Notes: generated from the sequence alone by a model not told the origin. DNA of 64,000 nt from Mesorhizobium atlanticum (GCF_003289965.1 NZ_QMBQ01000004.1:682001-746000); one strand, 5' to 3'. Counted from the first letter of the stretch, positions 41,608-50,855 are shown. Numbers and translations are program-made.

Positions 41608-41785
41608 CGCCCCTCATCTGGCTGCCGCCATCTTCTCCCCGTGAGCGGGGAGAAGGGGCTGTCATGGCCGATTTCGCCAATTTTCAACGTTGCAGAATGA
41701 GCGCCGAGGCCCGCGGCCAGCATCTTTCTCCCCGTTTACGGGGAGAAATGCCCGGCAGGGCAATGAGGGGCGGCGCGACGGGTCG
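41608..41785. repeat. Inverted repeat between convergent antiporter and livF-like genes
   Basis: GCCGCCCCTCATCTGGCTGC with a CTTCTCCCCGTGAGCGGGGAG hairpin (near 41632) is mirrored by a TTCTCCCCGTTTACGGGGAG hairpin and GGGCAATGAGGGGCGGC (near 41760). It fills the 241-base gap. Confidence 0.85.
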
Positions 41786-41817
41786 GATGCCTTGGCTCGG
41801 ATGGCGAATCGAGCGCT

Positions 41818-42531
41818 CTATCCCACCCCAACATATCTTCGCACCGCCGACGGGTCGGCGCGCAGCGCCTCGACATCGACCGTCTCGCGGTTGCGGCCGT
41901 TCTCGATAAAGGAGACCCGGTCGGCAACCGACAGCACGGCGTCGACGCGCTGCTCGACCAGGATGGTCGAGACGCCGAGCTCACGCAGCTTGGCCACCGT
42001 CTCCCGGATCCTAGCAAGCATCGACGGCATCAGCCCTTCGGTCGGCTCGTCGAGCAGCAGCACCTGGGGTTCGAGGCAGAGCGCGCGCGCCATGGCCAGC
42101 ATCTGCTGCTCGCCACCGGAGAGCGTGCCGGAACGCTGCTTCAGCCGTTCGCGCAGCAGCGGGAAGAGATCGAGGACGTTGTCGCGCGTCTCTTTGCCCT
42201 TGCCGCGCGCCATCAGGCCGATCTCGATGTTTTCCGCCACGCTCATCTCGGCGAACAGGCGCCGGCCCTGCGGCACATAGGCGACGCCGGCCTTCGGCAC
42301 GTCATGCGCGGCGAGCCCGGTCAGTTCCTTGCCGTCCAGCTTGATCGAGCCGGCCGCCGCAGGCACCAGGCCCATGATCGCCTTCAGCGTCGTCGTCTTG
42401 CCGGCGCCATTGCGGCCGAACAGGCACAGCACCTCGCCCTTGTTGAGGACGAGGTCGAGACCGTAGAGCACCTGCACTTCGCCATAGTAGCAGTCGAGGC
42501 CCGCAACGGTGAGCAATCCCGTATCAGCCAT
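41818..42531 (-). CDS. Branched-chain-type ABC transporter ATP-binding protein (LivF-like)
   Basis: A 237-residue ATPase. Motifs are GRNGAGKTT (Walker A), PQGRRLFAEMSVAENIEIG, LSGGEQQMLAMARAL (signature), VLLLDEPTEGLMPS (Walker B) and a VEQRVDAVL H-loop region. It is the last of five genes of a HAAT-family importer. Its ATG overlaps the end of the LivG-like gene by 8 bases. The substrate is not clear; such importers carry amino acids, amides or aromatic acids in rhizobia. Confidence 0.94.
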   Translation of the reverse strand: MADTGLLTVAGLDCYYGEVQVLYGLDLVLNKGEVLCLFGRNGAGKTTTLKAIMGLVPAAAGSIKLDGKELTGLAAHDVPKAGVAYVPQGRRLFAEMSVAENIEIGLMARGKGKETRDNVLDLFPLLRERLKQRSGTLSGGEQQMLAMARALCLEPQVLLLDEPTEGLMPSMLARIRETVAKLRELGVSTILVEQRVDAVLSVADRVSFIENGRNRETVDVEALRADPSAVRRYVGVG

Positions 42532-43252
42532 GGGTCGCTCCGAGATAGGCGTCCTGGACTTGCGTGTTGGCGCGGATCTCGCCCGGCGTGCCTTCGGCGA
42601 GGATCCTTCCCGAATTGAAGACGGTGATACGGTCGGCGAGTCCCATGACGACCGGCATGTTGTGCTCGATCAGAAGAACCGTTGCGTCCCTGGCGATCCC
42701 GCGCACCAGCGTGATGAAATTGTCGATCTCGCTGTCGGCCAGGCCCTGTGTCGGCTCATCGAGGATTAGCAGGCGCGGCTTCAGCGCCAGGCCCATCGCC
42801 ACTTCGAGCAGACGCTGATGGCCGTAGGAAAGATGCGCGGCCAGCGTGCCGGCGCGGTCGGCAAGGCCGGTGCGTTCGAGCGCCGCCATCACGCCGGTCC
42901 TGACCTGCCCCTTGGTGCGGCCGTCCGTCAGCGTGCGTTGCACCGGCAGCGCGACATTGTCGAAGACCGTGAGGTTGGCGAAGACGCTGGTGATCTGGAA
43001 CGTGTAGGCGACGCCGAGCCTGACCCGTTGGTAGGCCGGCATGGCGGTGATGTCGACGCCGTCGAAGACAACGGCACCCGATGATGGCCGGATGCGGCCG
43101 CTGAGCAGGCTGACGAAAGTCGTCTTGCCGGCACCGTTCGGGCCGATGACGGCGCGAATCTCGCCCGGCATCAGCGCGAAGTCGACGCCGTCGACGGCGC
43201 GCAGCCCGCCGAACTGGCGAGACAGGCCCTTGGTGGTGAGCAGCGGCGTCAT
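42524..43252 (-). CDS. Branched-chain-type ABC transporter ATP-binding protein (LivG-like)
   Basis: A 242-residue ATPase with GPNGAGKTTFVSLLSG (Walker A), a LivG-specific insertion, LSYGHQRLLEVAMGLAL (signature variant) and LLILDEPTQGLAD (Walker B), then IEHNMPVVM. The ATG at 43252 overlaps the LivM-like stop (ATGA); the ATG 9 bases upstream (43261) is less likely. Second ATPase of the importer. Confidence 0.93.
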   Translation of the reverse strand: MTPLLTTKGLSRQFGGLRAVDGVDFALMPGEIRAVIGPNGAGKTTFVSLLSGRIRPSSGAVVFDGVDITAMPAYQRVRLGVAYTFQITSVFANLTVFDNVALPVQRTLTDGRTKGQVRTGVMAALERTGLADRAGTLAAHLSYGHQRLLEVAMGLALKPRLLILDEPTQGLADSEIDNFITLVRGIARDATVLLIEHNMPVVMGLADRITVFNSGRILAEGTPGEIRANTQVQDAYLGATHG

Positions 43253-44211
43253 GGCAGCCATCCCAGCCAGCGCTGGCGAATGCTGCCCATGATGCCCTTC
43301 GGGGCAAACAGGACGAGCAGGATGAGCGCGACGCCGACGATCAGCAGATAAGCGGAGGTGAAGCCGCTGGTGATGTCGGTGACATAATACATGAACAGCG
43401 TGCCGATGAGCGGCCCGAGCGTGGTCGCAGCACCCCCGAGCAGCACCCAGAGCAGCGGCAGGATCGAATACTGGATCGACGCGAAATTCGAGCCGACATA
43501 GCCGAACAGCAAGGCATAGGCCGCACCGGAAGCCGCGCAGATGGCGCCGGAGGCGACGACGGCGGCAAGCTTGTTGGCGACCGTGTCATAACCGAGCATC
43601 TTTGTCCGCTCCTCATTCTCGCGGATGGCGACCAGCACGCGGCCGAAGCGAGAGCGGACCACGGCAAGTGTGACGAGCAGCACGATCGCGAACAGCGACA
43701 GCGCGCTCATGTAGCGCACGATCGGATCGGTCAGATCGAACGAAGCGCCGCCGATCGAAAACACCCGCGATGCCTGCTGGATGACCAGGCCCTGGTCGCC
43801 GCCGGTCCAGGCGGCGAAATAGAGAATGAGCAGATAGAAGACCTGGGCGAACATCATGGTGACGATCATGAAGGCCACGCCCGAGGTGCGCAGCGCCAGC
43901 AGGCCGACGACCAAAGCGAGCAGCGCGCCGCAAATGACGCCGGCAAGGAAGGCTTCCGGCACACCCCAGCCGAGGTGGTAGACGGTCAGGCCCGCGCCGT
44001 AGAGGCCGGCCGAGAAGAACATGGCGTGGCCGAGGCTGAGCAGGCCGACATAGCCGAAGAGCAGGTTGTAGCCCATGGCGAAGACCGCCAGCGCCATGAT
44101 GCGGGCAAACAGGCCCTGATGGTAATCCGGCAGGACGAAGTTCAGCGCGAACAGGAGCGCGATGACGCCGATATGCAGGGCGTAGGTCTTTGCCGGCGAA
44201 GCATCCCTCAT
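43249..44211 (-). CDS. Branched-chain-type ABC transporter permease (LivM-like)
   Basis: A 320-residue protein with about nine membrane segments. It has NLLFGYVGLLSLGHAMFF, the standard LivM N-terminal motif, and the cytoplasmic ATPase contact loop RVLVAIRENEERTKMLGYD. The ATG at 44211 overlaps the LivH-like stop. Forms the channel with the LivH-like protein. Confidence 0.93.
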   Translation of the reverse strand: MRDASPAKTYALHIGVIALLFALNFVLPDYHQGLFARIMALAVFAMGYNLLFGYVGLLSLGHAMFFSAGLYGAGLTVYHLGWGVPEAFLAGVICGALLALVVGLLALRTSGVAFMIVTMMFAQVFYLLILYFAAWTGGDQGLVIQQASRVFSIGGASFDLTDPIVRYMSALSLFAIVLLVTLAVVRSRFGRVLVAIRENEERTKMLGYDTVANKLAAVVASGAICAASGAAYALLFGYVGSNFASIQYSILPLLWVLLGGAATTLGPLIGTLFMYYVTDITSGFTSAYLLIVGVALILLVLFAPKGIMGSIRQRWLGWLP

Positions 44212-45089
44212 CGCGGCGCGGTTCCGAACAGGCCTTGCGGGCGGAACACCAGCACCATGGCGACCACCAGCGTGGCGATGATCTTGGCGAGCGTCGGCGA
44301 GAAGAACATCGAGATGATGCCGTCGGAGAGGCCGATCAGGACAGCCGCGACGACGGTGCCGCGCAGCGAGCCCAAGCCGCCGATGATGACGACGATGAAG
44401 GACAGAAGCAGCGGGTCCTGCCCCATCAAATAATGTGCCTGGCTGATCGGCACGATCAGCACCGCGGCGATCGCGGCCAGCATGGCGCCGACCGCGAAAA
44501 CGCCGGCATAGACGCGCTCGACCGGGATACCGAAGGCCTGCGCCGTCTCGCGGTCATATTGCGTGGCGCGCATGATCATGCCGATCTTCGTGCGGGTCAG
44601 CACAAGCCAGGTGATGACGAGCAAAATGGCCGAAGCGGCGACCACCGACAGCTTGTAACCGGAATAGCCGAACCACGGCAGAAGGATACGATAGCTGAAG
44701 GGCGGCTCAACCGGGCGCGCCTCGGGGCCATAGAAGGTCAGCGCCAGTTGCTGGATGATGTAGAGCATGCCGATGGTGGCGACGATGGTGCTTTCGGGGT
44801 TGTAGTTCAGCCGCCGCAACACCAGCCATTCGGCGAGAAACGCGACCAGCCCGACGAGCAAAGGCGCGATCACCAGCGCTGCCGCGAAGCCGATCGCCGG
44901 ATGGCCGGAAATCGCCGTCGAGATCGCCCAGGCGAGCACCGCGCCCAGCATGAAGAATTCGCCATGGGCGACATTGACGATGCGCATGACGCCGAACACC
45001 AGCGACAGGCCAAGCGCCGTCAGCGCCAGCACGGCGGAGGTGACGAGGCCTTCGAGGGCGGCGAGGAGAAGGTGGGGTCCGAAATGCAT
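44208..45089 (-). CDS. Branched-chain-type ABC transporter permease (LivH-like)
   Basis: A 293-residue protein with about eight membrane segments. Its start region TSAVLALTALGLSLVFGVMR and IVNVAHGEFFMLGA are LivH hallmarks, and the contact loop is MRATQYDRETAQAFGIPVERV. It is preceded by a palindromic repeat that separates it from the binding-protein gene. It overlaps the LivM-like gene by 4 bases. Confidence 0.93.
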   Translation of the reverse strand: MHFGPHLLLAALEGLVTSAVLALTALGLSLVFGVMRIVNVAHGEFFMLGAVLAWAISTAISGHPAIGFAAALVIAPLLVGLVAFLAEWLVLRRLNYNPESTIVATIGMLYIIQQLALTFYGPEARPVEPPFSYRILLPWFGYSGYKLSVVAASAILLVITWLVLTRTKIGMIMRATQYDRETAQAFGIPVERVYAGVFAVGAMLAAIAAVLIVPISQAHYLMGQDPLLLSFIVVIIGGLGSLRGTVVAAVLIGLSDGIISMFFSPTLAKIIATLVVAMVLVFRPQGLFGTAPR

Positions 45090-45091
45090 TC

Positions 45092-45246
45092 AGGGCGCCC
45101 TTGCCCTCCCCTCGTGGGGAGGGTGACCGCGTAGCGGTCGGGTGGGGGGTGGGGCAAGGGCCATCGCGGCCCCCTTCCCGTCTCACTGGCTTCGCGAAAT
45201 GCGAAGCCAGTTCGCCGACCCTCCCTACAAAGGGGGAGGGTAAGGC
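45092..45246. repeat. Inverted repeat between binding protein and permease genes of the Liv-type operon
   Basis: GCGCCCTTGCCCTCCCCTCG with GGGGAGGGT on one side is mirrored by ACCCTCCCTACAAAGGGGGA and GGTAAGGCGCC on the other; an inner GGCTTCGCGAAATGCGAAGCC hairpin lies near 45188. It fills the 159-base gap inside the operon. Confidence 0.82.
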
Positions 45247-45248
45247 GC

Positions 45249-46553
45249 CTACAGCGCCTGCGTCGTGTAATCGCCTTCCGGCTCGTAGAGGCCGTCCTCG
45301 ATCTTGGTCTTGTGGACGACCTTGAGCTTGCCGCCTTCGACCTTCGAGATGTTCTGAATACCAAAACACTGGTGGATCTTGCCGTTGAAGGTTTTCGGGC
45401 CCTGCGGATGCTCCGGCCCTTCGGCGAATTCCTTCAGCGCCTCGGTCGCCTCGACCAGCTTGGCGCGGTCTTCGGGTCCCTTGTAGCCGGCATCTTCCAT
45501 CGCCTTCTTGACGACATAGAGCGTTTCCCAGCAGCCGAACATGTGCGAGGCGGTGGAGACGTCCTTGGGATCGCCTACGGCGGCGCCGTTGTCATCGATG
45601 CCGACGGCGGCGCGGTAGGCTTTTTGCGCGGCGGAATCGTCGGGCTGCGCGTAGCGCGGCGAACCCTCCCAGAAATGGCTGCCGTCGAGGAATTCGAGGC
45701 CCGGGCTGTTGATGTCGGTAGCCTCGAGCGAATCCATGAAGCCGAAGAGCTGCGGTCGCTGCGAACCGTAGAACTCGCCGAGCTCCTTCACGAAGGTGAG
45801 CACGGCCGGGCCGACCATGACGTGGTAAATCACCTCGGTCTCGGCCGGGATCTGCGGGAAGTATTTTGTGAAGGAGCTTTCCGTCGGCGGGATGGCGATC
45901 TGGGCGATGACGTCGGCGCCTTGCGCCTTCAGCGCCGGCGGCAGGTAGTCACGATGGTCGTAGCCGAAGGCGAAGTCGGGGAAGATCTGCGTCACCTTCT
46001 TGCCAGCGTTCGCCGCGATCCACGGCGCCATCGACTGGATCTGGCTCTTCACGTCGGTGATGCCGGGCTGGAAGACGTAGCGGTTGAGTTTGGTGGAGGC
46101 GACGTGATGGCCTTCGCTGACCACGAAATAGGGGATCTTGTTCTCGCCGGCGGCCGGCGCCGAGCCGATCACGACATGCGAGAACAAGGTGCCGAAGACG
46201 ATGTCGGTCTTGTGCTGCTTGGCGAATTTGTTGACAACCTCGGCGCCGCGCGCCGGATCTGTGCCGTCGTCCTCGATGACCAATTCGACCTTGCGGCCGG
46301 CGATGCCGCCAGCGTCGTTGATCGCCTTGACGGCGGCGGCGCTCGTCTTCTCGTACCAGCGGCCATAGGCGGCGCCGATGCCGGTGCGGTGGGACTGGAA
46401 ACCTATTCTGATCGGCGCCGAGCTCTGCGCCTGGCTGTAGCGGACGAAGCCGGGCGCCAGCGCCAGGCCCGCCCCGGCGGCAATGCCCTTCAGCGCGGTG
46501 CGGCGCGAAAGCGTCGTCTTGGAGAGGTCGAAAAATCCGTTCTTGTCAGCCAT
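45249..46553 (-). CDS. Branched-chain-type ABC transporter substrate-binding protein
   Basis: A 434-residue periplasmic protein. The N-terminus SRRTALKGIAAGAGLALAPG is a likely Tat signal with the twin arginine. The mature part has the Leu/Ile/Val-binding-protein type I fold: IRIGFQSHRTGIGAAYG, INDAGGIAGRKVELVIEDDG, DPARGAEVVNKF, YFVVSEGHH and FPDFAFGYDHRD. It heads the Liv-type operon. The upstream gap (46554-46709) contains GTGTACAAAC at 46634-46643, a weak echo of the MarR-type site. The ligand is unknown. Confidence 0.92.
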   Translation of the reverse strand: MADKNGFFDLSKTTLSRRTALKGIAAGAGLALAPGFVRYSQAQSSAPIRIGFQSHRTGIGAAYGRWYEKTSAAAVKAINDAGGIAGRKVELVIEDDGTDPARGAEVVNKFAKQHKTDIVFGTLFSHVVIGSAPAAGENKIPYFVVSEGHHVASTKLNRYVFQPGITDVKSQIQSMAPWIAANAGKKVTQIFPDFAFGYDHRDYLPPALKAQGADVIAQIAIPPTESSFTKYFPQIPAETEVIYHVMVGPAVLTFVKELGEFYGSQRPQLFGFMDSLEATDINSPGLEFLDGSHFWEGSPRYAQPDDSAAQKAYRAAVGIDDNGAAVGDPKDVSTASHMFGCWETLYVVKKAMEDAGYKGPEDRAKLVEATEALKEFAEGPEHPQGPKTFNGKIHQCFGIQNISKVEGGKLKVVHKTKIEDGLYEPEGDYTTQAL

Positions 46554-46709
46554 GTCCGTTCCCCTGTTTTTTCAGTCTTGACCAGCGATAAGGCGGCTAA
46601 TCCATCCCGTTCCGAAGGATGGAAAAATTGCATGTGTACAAACTAAATCACCAAAGCTTTGGCCTGGCAAGCGAGCTTTACCCGACGGCATTATTGGCAC
46701 GCTCTTGTG

Positions 46710-48134
46710 TCATCCGGCGGTCGGCGTGGCAAGCAACCAAAGGCCGAAGATCGTGTAGGCGATCATAAGCAATGTAAGCGGCAATTGACTGAGCGTTGCG
46801 CGCGACGGCTGTTTGTGGAGACGCCAAGCAAGGCCATGGGCGACAAGCACCGCCAGCACATGGCCGGCGATGATGACGCCGGCCTGCACGTTCCACAGCC
46901 ACCAGGCCGACCGTGCGCCGGCGACGACCCCCGCTTCGACCATCCTATTGGCGGTGCCGAACAGGTTCCAGCCTAGTGCGAAGGGATCGGAGAGGGCGAC
47001 CAGCGCGTACTGACCGTCGACCAGAAGCACGGCAAGGTAATGCGCGATGTGATAGGCGAGCGCGATCGGCACGATCGACCAGACCAGCAAGCCGGCGTTG
47101 GCGCCGAAAGAGCGGTGGTCGCCGACGAGGCGTTGGCCGAGGAGGACGGCAAGCGCGAACACAGCCGCCAGCAAGACGAAGGTGAGCACGAGGCCAAAGC
47201 TGCCGATGCCGACAAGCGCGGTGCGGCCGGGATATTCCAGCGGATTGACGCCGAACAGGCCGAGCCAGAAGAAGCTCTTCGACAAGCCGTCGAAGGACAC
47301 CGACGACAGCGCCAGCAGGAGGAAGGCCGTGCCGCCCGGCGGCAGCGGCTCGGCGGCGAGCAGCTTGGCGCCCGGCCAGCAAAGGGAGAGGCGGCCGTCA
47401 TGGCGCTCGACAGGCGCGAAGCAGGCGACCATGGAGAAGAAGACCGTGAGGAATTCGCCACGCTTGCTCCAGGCGTCGTAGCCGAAGACAAGCATGGCGA
47501 TGAAGCTCGCCAGCCAGTAGAGGCCGGCGGCAAGGGCGAGGCGGGCCGGATCGTCAGGCGCGGGATCGATCAGCTCGAACCCGGCAAAGGCGAAGAACAG
47601 CACGAAGGCCGGCCAGTAGCCGAGCCAGTCGGGCAGGCGCGATCGCGTTGCATCGTCCGCACGAAGGCCGAAGACGCGAGAGGCGACACGCCACGGTCCG
47701 TACCATGGGTTGAGCCACGCCCAGAGGTCGCCGAGCACGCCCTGCAGCAGGGTGAAGCCGGCCCAGAGCAGCGTCCAGACCACCAGGGGGAGCGGGTTGG
47801 ATAGCGGGTCGCGGCTGCCGAGAAGGCCGGCGGCGACGAGAAGTGCGAAGCCGGCAAAGGAAATCAGGCTGACGAGGGTGCGTAGGTGGTCGCCGAAGGT
47901 GAGCAGGCTCAGGCGCCGGCGCCAGAAATTGTCGAGGGCGGCGGATGGCAGCAGCGCCACGGCGAGGAAGCTGACGGCGACGGCCAGCGCGCCGCCGGCG
48001 ATATAGTAGCCAGTCGGGAGAAGCAGCACGTGGCCGCGGTCGGAGGCGTGGGCAAAGGCAGGAGTGGGGAGAAGCGAGGCAAATGCAGCTGCGATTACCC
48101 CGAGGAGATTAACTCCAGCGTCGCGATCCTTCAC
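46710..48134 (-). CDS. Uncharacterised polytopic membrane protein with signal-like N-terminus
   Basis: A protein of about 474 residues with some 11-12 hydrophobic segments. After a signal-like stretch (LLGVIAAAFASLLPTPAFAH) come TGYYIAGGALAVAVSFLAVA, LWAWLNPWYGPWR, a WLGYWPAF segment and FWLGLFGVNPLEYPGR. It resembles a group of uncharacterised bacterial membrane proteins sometimes labelled fenitrothion hydrolase; I would not infer that activity. The start is uncertain: the frame is open to 48323 through a palindromic repeat, with no ATG near the signal. The GTG at 48134 is the nearest usable codon. Not linked by strand or overlap to a recognisable operon. Confidence 0.7.
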   Translation of the reverse strand: MKDRDAGVNLLGVIAAAFASLLPTPAFAHASDRGHVLLLPTGYYIAGGALAVAVSFLAVALLPSAALDNFWRRRLSLLTFGDHLRTLVSLISFAGFALLVAAGLLGSRDPLSNPLPLVVWTLLWAGFTLLQGVLGDLWAWLNPWYGPWRVASRVFGLRADDATRSRLPDWLGYWPAFVLFFAFAGFELIDPAPDDPARLALAAGLYWLASFIAMLVFGYDAWSKRGEFLTVFFSMVACFAPVERHDGRLSLCWPGAKLLAAEPLPPGGTAFLLLALSSVSFDGLSKSFFWLGLFGVNPLEYPGRTALVGIGSFGLVLTFVLLAAVFALAVLLGQRLVGDHRSFGANAGLLVWSIVPIALAYHIAHYLAVLLVDGQYALVALSDPFALGWNLFGTANRMVEAGVVAGARSAWWLWNVQAGVIIAGHVLAVLVAHGLAWRLHKQPSRATLSQLPLTLLMIAYTIFGLWLLATPTAG

Positions 48135-48300
48135 ACCCCCCTCTGTCCTGCCGGACATCTCCCCCGCAAGGGGGGAGATCGGATGTCGCCCCGGCTTTCG
48201 CCAACTTTCGACTTCGCAGAAAGAGGCGGGATGTCCGAAGCTGCCAATCTCCCCCCTTGTGGGGGAGATGTCCGGCAGGACAGAGGGGGGCGCGAAGGAA
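48131..48300. repeat. Inverted repeat between pncB and the membrane protein gene
   Basis: ACCCCCCTCTGTCCTGCCGG plus a TCTCCCCCGCAAGGGGGGAGA hairpin on the left is mirrored by a TCTCCCCCCTTGTGGGGGAGA hairpin and CCGGCAGGACAGAGGGGGG on the right. It is the same family as 31481-31638 and covers the probable start of the membrane protein gene. Confidence 0.88.
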
Positions 48301-48341
48301 CTCGGCTTATGCAGGAATTCCATTCGTCCAGGCCTTAAGCC

Positions 48342-49646
48342 TCACACCTTCACCAGCTGCTCCACCCTTCCCTTCTCGCCAAAGATCCGCAGATACCGCT
48401 TGATCTCCTTCTCATCCCCCGTCGCCTTGGCCGGGTTGTCCGACAGCTTCACCGCCGGTCGCCCATTGGCTTCCGTCACCTTGCAGACCAGCGAGATGGC
48501 GTCGAGGCTGTCCGTCTCCGTCGGGGCGCAGCCTTCGAAATCATTGGTGAGGTTGGTGCCCCAGCCGAAGGACATGCGCACCTTGCCGCGGAAATGCCTG
48601 TAGGTCTCCTCGATGGTCTCGACTTCCAGACCGTCGGAGAAGATCAGCAGCTTCTGCTTGGGGTCCTTGCCCTTCTTGCGCCACCAGTCGATTATTTTTT
48701 CGCCGCCCTCGATCGGTGGCGCGCTGTCTGGGCGGAAGCCGGTCCAGTCGGCGACCCAGTCCGGCGCATCGCGCAGGAAGGAGTCGGTGCCGAAGGCGTC
48801 GGGCAGCACGATCAGGAGGTTGCCGCCATAATAGCGCTGCCAGTCCTGCAGCACCTTGTAGGGCGACTGCCGCAGTTCCTCCTCGGAATTGGCGAGCGCC
48901 GCGAAGACCATCGGCAATTCATGCGCGTTGGTGCCCAAAGCCTCGAGGTCGTTGTCCATGGCCAGAAGCACGTTGGAGGTGCCGGTGAAGGCATCGCCGA
49001 TGCCCTCCTTCAGCGCCTCGACACACCAGCGCTGCCACAGGAAGGAATGGCGACGCCTTGTGCCGAAGTCGGAAATGCGGATGCCCGGCAGCGCCTTCAG
49101 CCGCTCGGTCTTGGCCCACATCTTGGCCTTTGCACGGGCATAGAGCACGTCGAGCGCGAACGGGCCGAAGGAGCGCATCGCCGCTCGCGAGCGCAGCTCG
49201 TTGATGATGGCCAAAGCCGGGATTTCCCAAAGCGTCGTGTACATCCAGGGGCCGGGGAAGGAGAGCACGTACTGGCCGTCGCGCCTGGAAAGCTCGTAGT
49301 CGGGCAAGCGGAAATCCTCGAGCCATGCCAGGAATTCCGGCTCGAAGATCTGCTTGCGGCCGTAGAAGGTGTTGCCGCCCAGCCAGATCATCTCCTTCTT
49401 GGAGAAACGCAATGTACGGGCATGGTCGAGCTGCTCGCGCAGTTCCCCTTCATCGATCTCATCGGCCAGGCGCACCGAGGTGGTGCGGTTGATCAAGGTG
49501 AAGGTGGCATCGACCTTGGGATACATGCCCCAGATCATCTGCAGCATCAGAAGCTTGTAGAAGTCGGTGTCCAGCAGGCTGCGGACGATCGGGTCCAGCT
49601 TCCAGGTGTGGTTGTAGACGCGCCTCGCTATATCGGTCTTTGCCAT
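48342..49646 (-). CDS. pncB: Nicotinate phosphoribosyltransferase
   Basis: Makes nicotinate mononucleotide from nicotinate, PRPP and ATP in the NAD salvage pathway. The 434-residue protein has the substrate region [28 protein letters not shown], the loop around [14 protein letters not shown] (catalytic histidine), [10 protein letters not shown] and [14 protein letters not shown] with [10 protein letters not shown]. Length is standard. The start at 49646 is supported by the conserved start of the homologues. It is the partner of pncA (39248) in using nicotinamide for NAD. It stands alone between repeats. Confidence 0.96.
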   Translation of the reverse strand: MAKTDIARRVYNHTWKLDPIVRSLLDTDFYKLLMLQMIWGMYPKVDATFTLINRTTSVRLADEIDEGELREQLDHARTLRFSKKEMIWLGGNTFYGRKQIFEPEFLAWLEDFRLPDYELSRRDGQYVLSFPGPWMYTTLWEIPALAIINELRSRAAMRSFGPFALDVLYARAKAKMWAKTERLKALPGIRISDFGTRRRHSFLWQRWCVEALKEGIGDAFTGTSNVLLAMDNDLEALGTNAHELPMVFAALANSEEELRQSPYKVLQDWQRYYGGNLLIVLPDAFGTDSFLRDAPDWVADWTGFRPDSAPPIEGGEKIIDWWRKKGKDPKQKLLIFSDGLEVETIEETYRHFRGKVRMSFGWGTNLTNDFEGCAPTETDSLDAISLVCKVTEANGRPAVKLSDNPAKATGDEKEIKRYLRIFGEKGRVEQLVKV

Positions 49647-49711
49647 GCTTCCTCACCCCAAGAAGCAGAACCCACTCAAACGCGGGCGTCACGCTTCAAG
49701 TCCTTGTTCGA

Positions 49712-49755
49712 GCAATTCCGAATGGGAGACCGTCGCGCGGTTCTCCTGGAATTGC
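49712..49755. repeat. Palindromic element with GCAATTCC/GGAATTGC ends
   Basis: GCAATTCC (49712-49719) pairs with GGAATTGC (49748-49755), with an inner GGGAGA/TTCTCC partial pairing. It is a diverged relative of the elements at 52110 and 62465. It lies in the 201-base gap between pncB and the LysR gene. Confidence 0.65.
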
Positions 49756-49847
49756 CTCAGCCAACTTGCCTCTTAGCATTGTATTTTCGAACGCGCTCCC
49801 CGCTTTGCAAGCTGGCCCGACAAAAAGCGGCTATGCAAGTCCAGCCG

Positions 49848-50822
49848 TCAGGATGTGGCCCTGGCGCCGATCACCTTCAGCGCGGGGCGTTTCCTGCGGC
49901 TCGGCACGCGCCCGGCCACGGGGGCATCGGCGCGGCCCTCGTCCTGCTCCTTCTCGGCGAACAGCCAGTCGATGAACAGCTGGACGATCGGCGCCGAGCG
50001 CATCTCGTTGCGGCAGACGACGTAGAAATCGTCGACTGCCGGCACCGACAGGGTGAAGGGCGCGACCAGCATGCCCCTGGCCAGCAAGGCGCGCGCGGTC
50101 ACCGAGTCGCCGAGCGCAACGCCGTGCCCATGCACGGCGGCCTCCGTCGCCATGCGCGCATCGCCCAGACGATGGCGGCGGCCGCGCTCGAGATCGAGCG
50201 CGTCGGCGGCGGCCAGCCAGGTGTGCCATTCGCGGCCATCGTCGCCATGCAGGAACACATGATCGGCGAGGTCGCGGACGCTGCGGATCGGCCGATTGTT
50301 GATCAGCGTCGGGCTGACCACGGGAAACAGCTCCAGCCCGGACCATTTGCGTATCCAGCAGTCACTCCAGCCGCCGTCGCCATAATGCACGCAGACGTCG
50401 ATGTCCGCGGCGCGGATGTCCTTGGGATCGTTGGACGGGATCAGCGTCAGCTGGATGTCGGGATATTGCGCCGTGAAGGAGCCGAGCCGCGGCGTCATCC
50501 AGAGCAGCAGCAGCGCCGGCACGCAGGAGACCGACAGCGCGCCGGCGCTTGCCGGCCGCGTCATGCGCTGGGTGGCGGCGGCGATGCCTTCAAAGGCGGC
50601 CGAGACCGCCGGCAGGAATTCCGCGCCATGCGGCGTCAGCTTCACACGCTGCCCGCTGCGCTCGAAGAGCTTCACGCCGAGCGATTGCTCGAGCGCCTTG
50701 ATCTGGTGGCTGACGGCGCCATGCGTGACATTGAGCTCACCCGCCGCCTTGGTCAGCGAGGCGTGGCGCGCCGTCGCCTCGAAGGCGCGCAGCGGGTTCA
50801 GAGGCGGCAGGCGCTTGGCCAT
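49848..50822 (-). CDS. LysR-family regulator (GcvA-like)
   Basis: A 324-residue LTTR. The winged helix is at residues about 6-65: LNPLRAFEATARHASLTKAA, GAVSHQIKALEQSLGVKLFER. The effector domain follows with LIPSNDPKDIRAADIDVCVHYGDGGW, a GcvA-type signature, and a basic C-terminal tail. It is divergent from the agmatinase gene and probably controls it. A perfect palindrome (50837-50855) lies 15 bases before its start codon. Confidence 0.93.
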   Translation of the reverse strand: MAKRLPPLNPLRAFEATARHASLTKAAGELNVTHGAVSHQIKALEQSLGVKLFERSGQRVKLTPHGAEFLPAVSAAFEGIAAATQRMTRPASAGALSVSCVPALLLLWMTPRLGSFTAQYPDIQLTLIPSNDPKDIRAADIDVCVHYGDGGWSDCWIRKWSGLELFPVVSPTLINNRPIRSVRDLADHVFLHGDDGREWHTWLAAADALDLERGRRHRLGDARMATEAAVHGHGVALGDSVTARALLARGMLVAPFTLSVPAVDDFYVVCRNEMRSAPIVQLFIDWLFAEKEQDEGRADAPVAGRVPSRRKRPALKVIGARATS

Positions 50823-50836
50823 GGGAGCTCCCTAGT

Positions 50837-50855
50837 TTGTGAGATTTTCTCACAA
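50837..50855. promoter_or_regulatory. Perfect palindrome in the LysR/agmatinase divergent promoter
   Basis: TTGTGAGA-TTT-TCTCACAA: 8-bp perfect arms and a 3-bp spacer, starting 15 bases upstream of the LysR ATG. It contains the T-N11-A spacing common to LysR boxes. Likely an operator for autoregulation and for the divergent agmatinase operon. Confidence 0.55.

Noticed and set aside
46628..46650. Third copy of the MarR-type site upstream of the Liv-type binding protein
   Set aside because: GTGTACAAAC resembles the core, but only 9 of 17 positions match copy 1, so I do not count it.
46710..48323. Naming the membrane protein as a fenitrothion hydrolase
   Set aside because: The resemblance is only to an uncharacterised membrane protein group carrying that label; no catalytic evidence is visible.
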